DNA from: Sedimenticola sp.
GTDB lineage: Bacteria > Pseudomonadota > Gammaproteobacteria > Chromatiales > Chromatiaceae
Reading direction: 5' to 3'
DNA: 8,481 nt
NCBI GenBank assembly: GCA_027041035.1
Contig: JALULB010000358.1
Coordinates: 10,569 to 19,049, forward strand
Made by a program: the position numbers and the translations under genes. The stretch's first letter is position 1, and every line of letters begins with the position of its first letter. The notes under the pieces are model-generated. The model saw nothing but the letters and a program-made list of their open reading frames with translations. It was not told the DNA's origin and made no database searches. Positions 6,341 to 8,481 of this stretch are shown here, one piece after another.

Positions 6341-7111
6341 TCAAAGCGGTGTCTGGTAGTTACTTTGCAGCACGTAACGTGCATTGGCGTCTTTACCCCA
6401 GGCCATGGTCGTGATACGGAACATATAGCGTTTGGCGCGCGCCGAAGTGAGCTGATAGTTCTGCGCCGCGACATTCTTCGCCCCCACTTCGTAAGAACCA
6501 ACATATTCGACGATCAGCTTCGGTTGGTTTGCCACGGCTGATCCGCCACCTATGCTTGGCAAGGTCGAGCTTTGCGAAGTACCGTTGACATCCTTTACCG
6601 TGATGCTGTCGCCCAGGGTCAATGCCCCCTTCACCAGCTTTGTCGTATCATCCCAGTCGTCCTCTTCGGTTGGATCGAACAGGCAGCTAGCCAGCGTCGC
6701 GGAACATGGAAACACCGCTGCATAACCACTTCCCGGCTCGGAATAGGTCGCGTAGAGTCCGGGGACATTGCCATTTCCGGTGGAAATCACCGATGGAGCA
6801 CTCGCGCTTCCGGCATAGAACTCATTCCAGTCGATACCGCTATCCGCCGTATCGTTACCTTTCTCGAACATCGCCGCGTGCACGTCTGACGCGATCCAGT
6901 CCTCGACCTCGCGAAGCGCGATCTCCGCCGCCTGCTGGGCGCTGATGGTCTGGCCAAAGTTCCCCGCCATGCGCTCCTCCATCACGGTGTTGTCCATGCC
7001 CGAGACCGCCACGAGCGTCAGTACCACGATCAACAACAACGCGGTAATCATGATGGCCCCCCCCTGCTGCCGCCTGCCCGGCAGCGAACGGACACGAAAA
7101 ATCTTGCTCAT
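6341..7111 (-). CDS. pilX: Type IVa pilus minor pilin PilX
   Basis: PilX is the GspK-like minor pilin thought to cap the priming complex together with PilV, PilW and PilY1. The 256-aa product has a long basic leader (RRQQGG) with a probable peptidase site G18|A19, then the hydrophobic helix AIMITALLLIVVLTLVAV. Mature position 5 is Thr rather than Glu, as expected for GspK/PilX-type tip pilins. The PilX N-terminal signature follows: EERMAGN at 46-52, then QQAAEIALREVEDWI at 59-73. C136 and C143 may form a disulfide. The C-terminus (FRITTMAWGK then ARYVLQSNY) is typical of the family. The start overlaps the pilW stop in an ATGA junction, with GGGGAG 5 nt upstream. Confidence 0.93.
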   Translation of the reverse strand: MSKIFRVRSLPGRRQQGGAIMITALLLIVVLTLVAVSGMDNTVMEERMAGNFGQTISAQQAAEIALREVEDWIASDVHAAMFEKGNDTADSGIDWNEFYAGSASAPSVISTGNGNVPGLYATYSEPGSGYAAVFPCSATLASCLFDPTEEDDWDDTTKLVKGALTLGDSITVKDVNGTSQSSTLPSIGGGSAVANQPKLIVEYVGSYEVGAKNVAAQNYQLTSARAKRYMFRITTMAWGKDANARYVLQSNYQTPL

Positions 7112-8157
7112 AAGAACTCCCCGACCTGATTGCGTAATTTCACGGTGAATACCACGTCCCGAAGCACATCGACATCCTGGTCGGCCTTGCCGCTGGAATC
7201 AGTAACCGGTCGCCCGCCGTTGACGCGCAGGGTGACGCGGACCGATGAAATGCGCCGCAGCGGCAGAGTCGAACTCCAATCCACATATCTGTCGGCGGAA
7301 CCATCGAAGGGCGAATCGTCGATACCAAACTGAACCTGGAAATCCTCGACACCTTCGATCAGTTCATCCGCCTGGGACAGCTTCTGTCCGATCTTGCGCA
7401 TCTTCAATGAACTGATGGTCTTGCCAGCGACGGTTTTCGTCGCGAGGAAGAAGCGTACCGCTTCCAGCTTGCGCGCCCAGGCGGGTTTGCCACCGAACAC
7501 ATGCTCGATACCCGCCGATGTGTTGCCGGTCGTGCTATGTTGCATGCTGGCTACCGCCACCGGTGTGGTGGCCGTGACCGAAGCCGCCGCCGCTCCCGCG
7601 GGCAGACCGTTGGTCAGTTTGAAGACGGCGCTGCGTTCACAGTCTCCGACGACCATCACCGAACCGTTATTGACATTGAAATTTGTCAGGTGCTTCTCAT
7701 AATTCTTGTCCCGCCATACCGACAGTGGCGCGCTTTGATTCGCCTGACTCGCGACCCGGATCGGATACTCGGCATCCGCATACACCAGCGTCAGGGTATC
7801 CGGCGCGCCACTTGCGCCATTCGTCGCGGATATCGGCACGGTGAAGTCAGGCATCCAGCTGGCGGTAGCCGTGTTGTTGACAGCCACGGTGGAGGTCAGG
7901 TTCGCATTGCCATCGATCATCGAACGAGCGCAACCCATATATCCCGCGACACTGATACGGTTGATCATCTCGGTGATGGTGAAACGCATATTCTCCTGCA
8001 TGCGGGCCAGGTCCTGCTGGGTGATGGAGGCCTGCTTGGTCGCCGAGAAGATGGTGAACGCGCCAGCCGCCAATAGCAGGCTGAGCAGCATCGCGACCAT
8101 CAACTCGACCAGCGTCAAGCCCCGGTTGTGGCGTGGCATCGAACGACCGACAATCAT
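7108..8157 (-). CDS. pilW: Type IVa pilus minor pilin PilW
   Basis: This is a GspJ-like minor pilin, inner-membrane inserted before pilus assembly and part of the tip/priming complex. The 349-aa product has leader MIVGRSMPRHNRG, a peptidase site G13|L14, and the helix LTLVELMVAMLLSLLLAAG with Glu18 at mature position 5. As in PilE here, Leu replaces the common Phe at mature position 1. PilW landmarks include GYMGCARSMIDG (C76), C173 in VVGDCERS, and the C-terminal IEGVEDFQVQFGID region with SADRYVDW, ending FTVKLRNQVGEFL. The ATG at 8157 overlaps the pilV stop (ATGA) and has a G-run 7 nt upstream; ATG 8139 would leave a shorter leader and is less likely. Confidence 0.93.
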   Translation of the reverse strand: MIVGRSMPRHNRGLTLVELMVAMLLSLLLAAGAFTIFSATKQASITQQDLARMQENMRFTITEMINRISVAGYMGCARSMIDGNANLTSTVAVNNTATASWMPDFTVPISATNGASGAPDTLTLVYADAEYPIRVASQANQSAPLSVWRDKNYEKHLTNFNVNNGSVMVVGDCERSAVFKLTNGLPAGAAAASVTATTPVAVASMQHSTTGNTSAGIEHVFGGKPAWARKLEAVRFFLATKTVAGKTISSLKMRKIGQKLSQADELIEGVEDFQVQFGIDDSPFDGSADRYVDWSSTLPLRRISSVRVTLRVNGGRPVTDSSGKADQDVDVLRDVVFTVKLRNQVGEFL

Positions 8158-8481
8158 GGCAATACCCCCATGCCGAAATAGGCCAGCGGCGTATTCGGGT
8201 TCTGATCATGGTTCCACCAGATACGCACCACCAACGGCGCGTTTGGTCCACCCGCGCAATCCTCGCTGCCAGGCGCCACGATCGAGCTGATGTCATTGGA
8301 TCGGCAGATGCTACCCACGCCTTCGGGCAGATTGCTGGCCAGCGCGTCGCGCCATTGCTTGTAATCATAGGCCGCCAGATTGGCCGGAGAACAGCCACTG
8401 GTGATGCACCCCGGGAGCGATCCGGGAGAACTCGTCAGGTTGTCGTATTGCCCCCCCGAGGCTCCCCCGGGGTGCATCACC
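8154..8481 (-). CDS. pilV: Type IVa pilus minor pilin PilV, C-terminal part (partial)
   Basis: This frame is open to the right edge of the window, so the N-terminal prepilin helix is missing and only about 108 C-terminal residues are seen. The identification rests on position (directly before pilW, with an ATGA overlap) and on the PilV-like tail: AAYDYKQWRDALASNLPEG, several cysteines (CITSGC, SICRSN, EDCAGG), and a final strand LVVRIWWNHD ending GMGVLP. The Met codons at 8475-8480 lie inside the outer arm of an inverted repeat and should not be taken as the real start. The outermost residues, rich in Gly, may be distorted if that repeat is an assembly artefact. Confidence 0.8.
   Translation of the reverse strand, partial: VMHPGGASGGQYDNLTSSPGSLPGCITSGCSPANLAAYDYKQWRDALASNLPEGVGSICRSNDISSIVAPGSEDCAGGPNAPLVVRIWWNHDQNPNTPLAYFGMGVLP
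8400..8481. repeat. Perfect 16-bp inverted repeat at the window end
   Basis: GGTGATGCACCCCGGG (8400-8415) and its exact reverse complement CCCGGGGTGCATCACC (8466-8481) enclose a 50-nt interval. If two bases on the right arm bulge, AGC (8416-8418) can also pair with GCT (8461-8463). The repeat lies in pilV coding sequence, and its outer arm ends on the last base given. A CCGGGAG direct repeat (8411-8417, 8422-8428) lies in the same region. Confidence 0.9.

Noticed and set aside
7501..8076. 191-codon plus-strand ORF inside pilW
   Set aside because: It is a shadow ORF rich in His/Arg/Gly, antisense to a clear minor pilin.

Overview
This window comes from a bacterial chromosome with coding DNA of moderate GC content (mid-50s percent by eye). 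Its main content is the 3' part of a type IVa pilus minor-pilin operon on the minus strand. In reverse-strand order this reads pilV (partial), pilW, pilX, pilY1, a PilY2-like gene and pilE. The operon runs tail-to-tail into ispH, the last enzyme of the MEP isoprenoid pathway, on the plus strand. The same gene order (fimU-pilV-pilW-pilX-pilY1-pilY2-pilE, then convergent lytB/ispH) is known from Pseudomonas aeruginosa, so a gammaproteobacterium is the best guess. No protein here lets me name a genus.

Layout. Positions 1-187 are AT-rich DNA (about 26% GC in the first 120 bases) with a small palindrome. A 53-codon ORF for a Cys-rich single-pass membrane protein follows at 188-349. Positions 350-743 hold no gene I can support. 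ispH occupies 744-1700 and has every expected cluster-binding and catalytic residue. Six bases separate its stop from the stop of pilE. From there to the window end the minus strand is almost continuously coding: pilE, pilY2-like, pilY1, pilX, pilW and the C-terminal part of pilV. Junctions are 4-nt ATGA overlaps, an 8-nt overlap and gaps of about 20-25 nt, which indicates one transcript entering from beyond the right edge.

How the genes work together. PilV, PilW, PilX and PilE are prepilin-like proteins expected to be processed by the prepilin peptidase. With the large secreted VWA/beta-propeller protein PilY1 they form the priming and tip complex of the type IVa pilus. The PilY2-like protein is small and exported, and its function is poorly defined. 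ispH is metabolically unrelated and shares only the convergent boundary.

Most worth a second look: a perfect 16-bp inverted repeat whose outer arm ends exactly on the last base of the window (hairpin or assembly fold-back); the small Cys-rich membrane ORF and its AT-rich leader, bracketed by a 12-nt direct repeat; a hairpin across the ispH stop codon in the 6-nt convergent junction; three calcium-loop-like motifs in PilY1; and start codons of pilE and pilY1 that Shine-Dalgarno spacing moves two codons downstream. I see no convincing undescribed defence, mobile or RNA system here.
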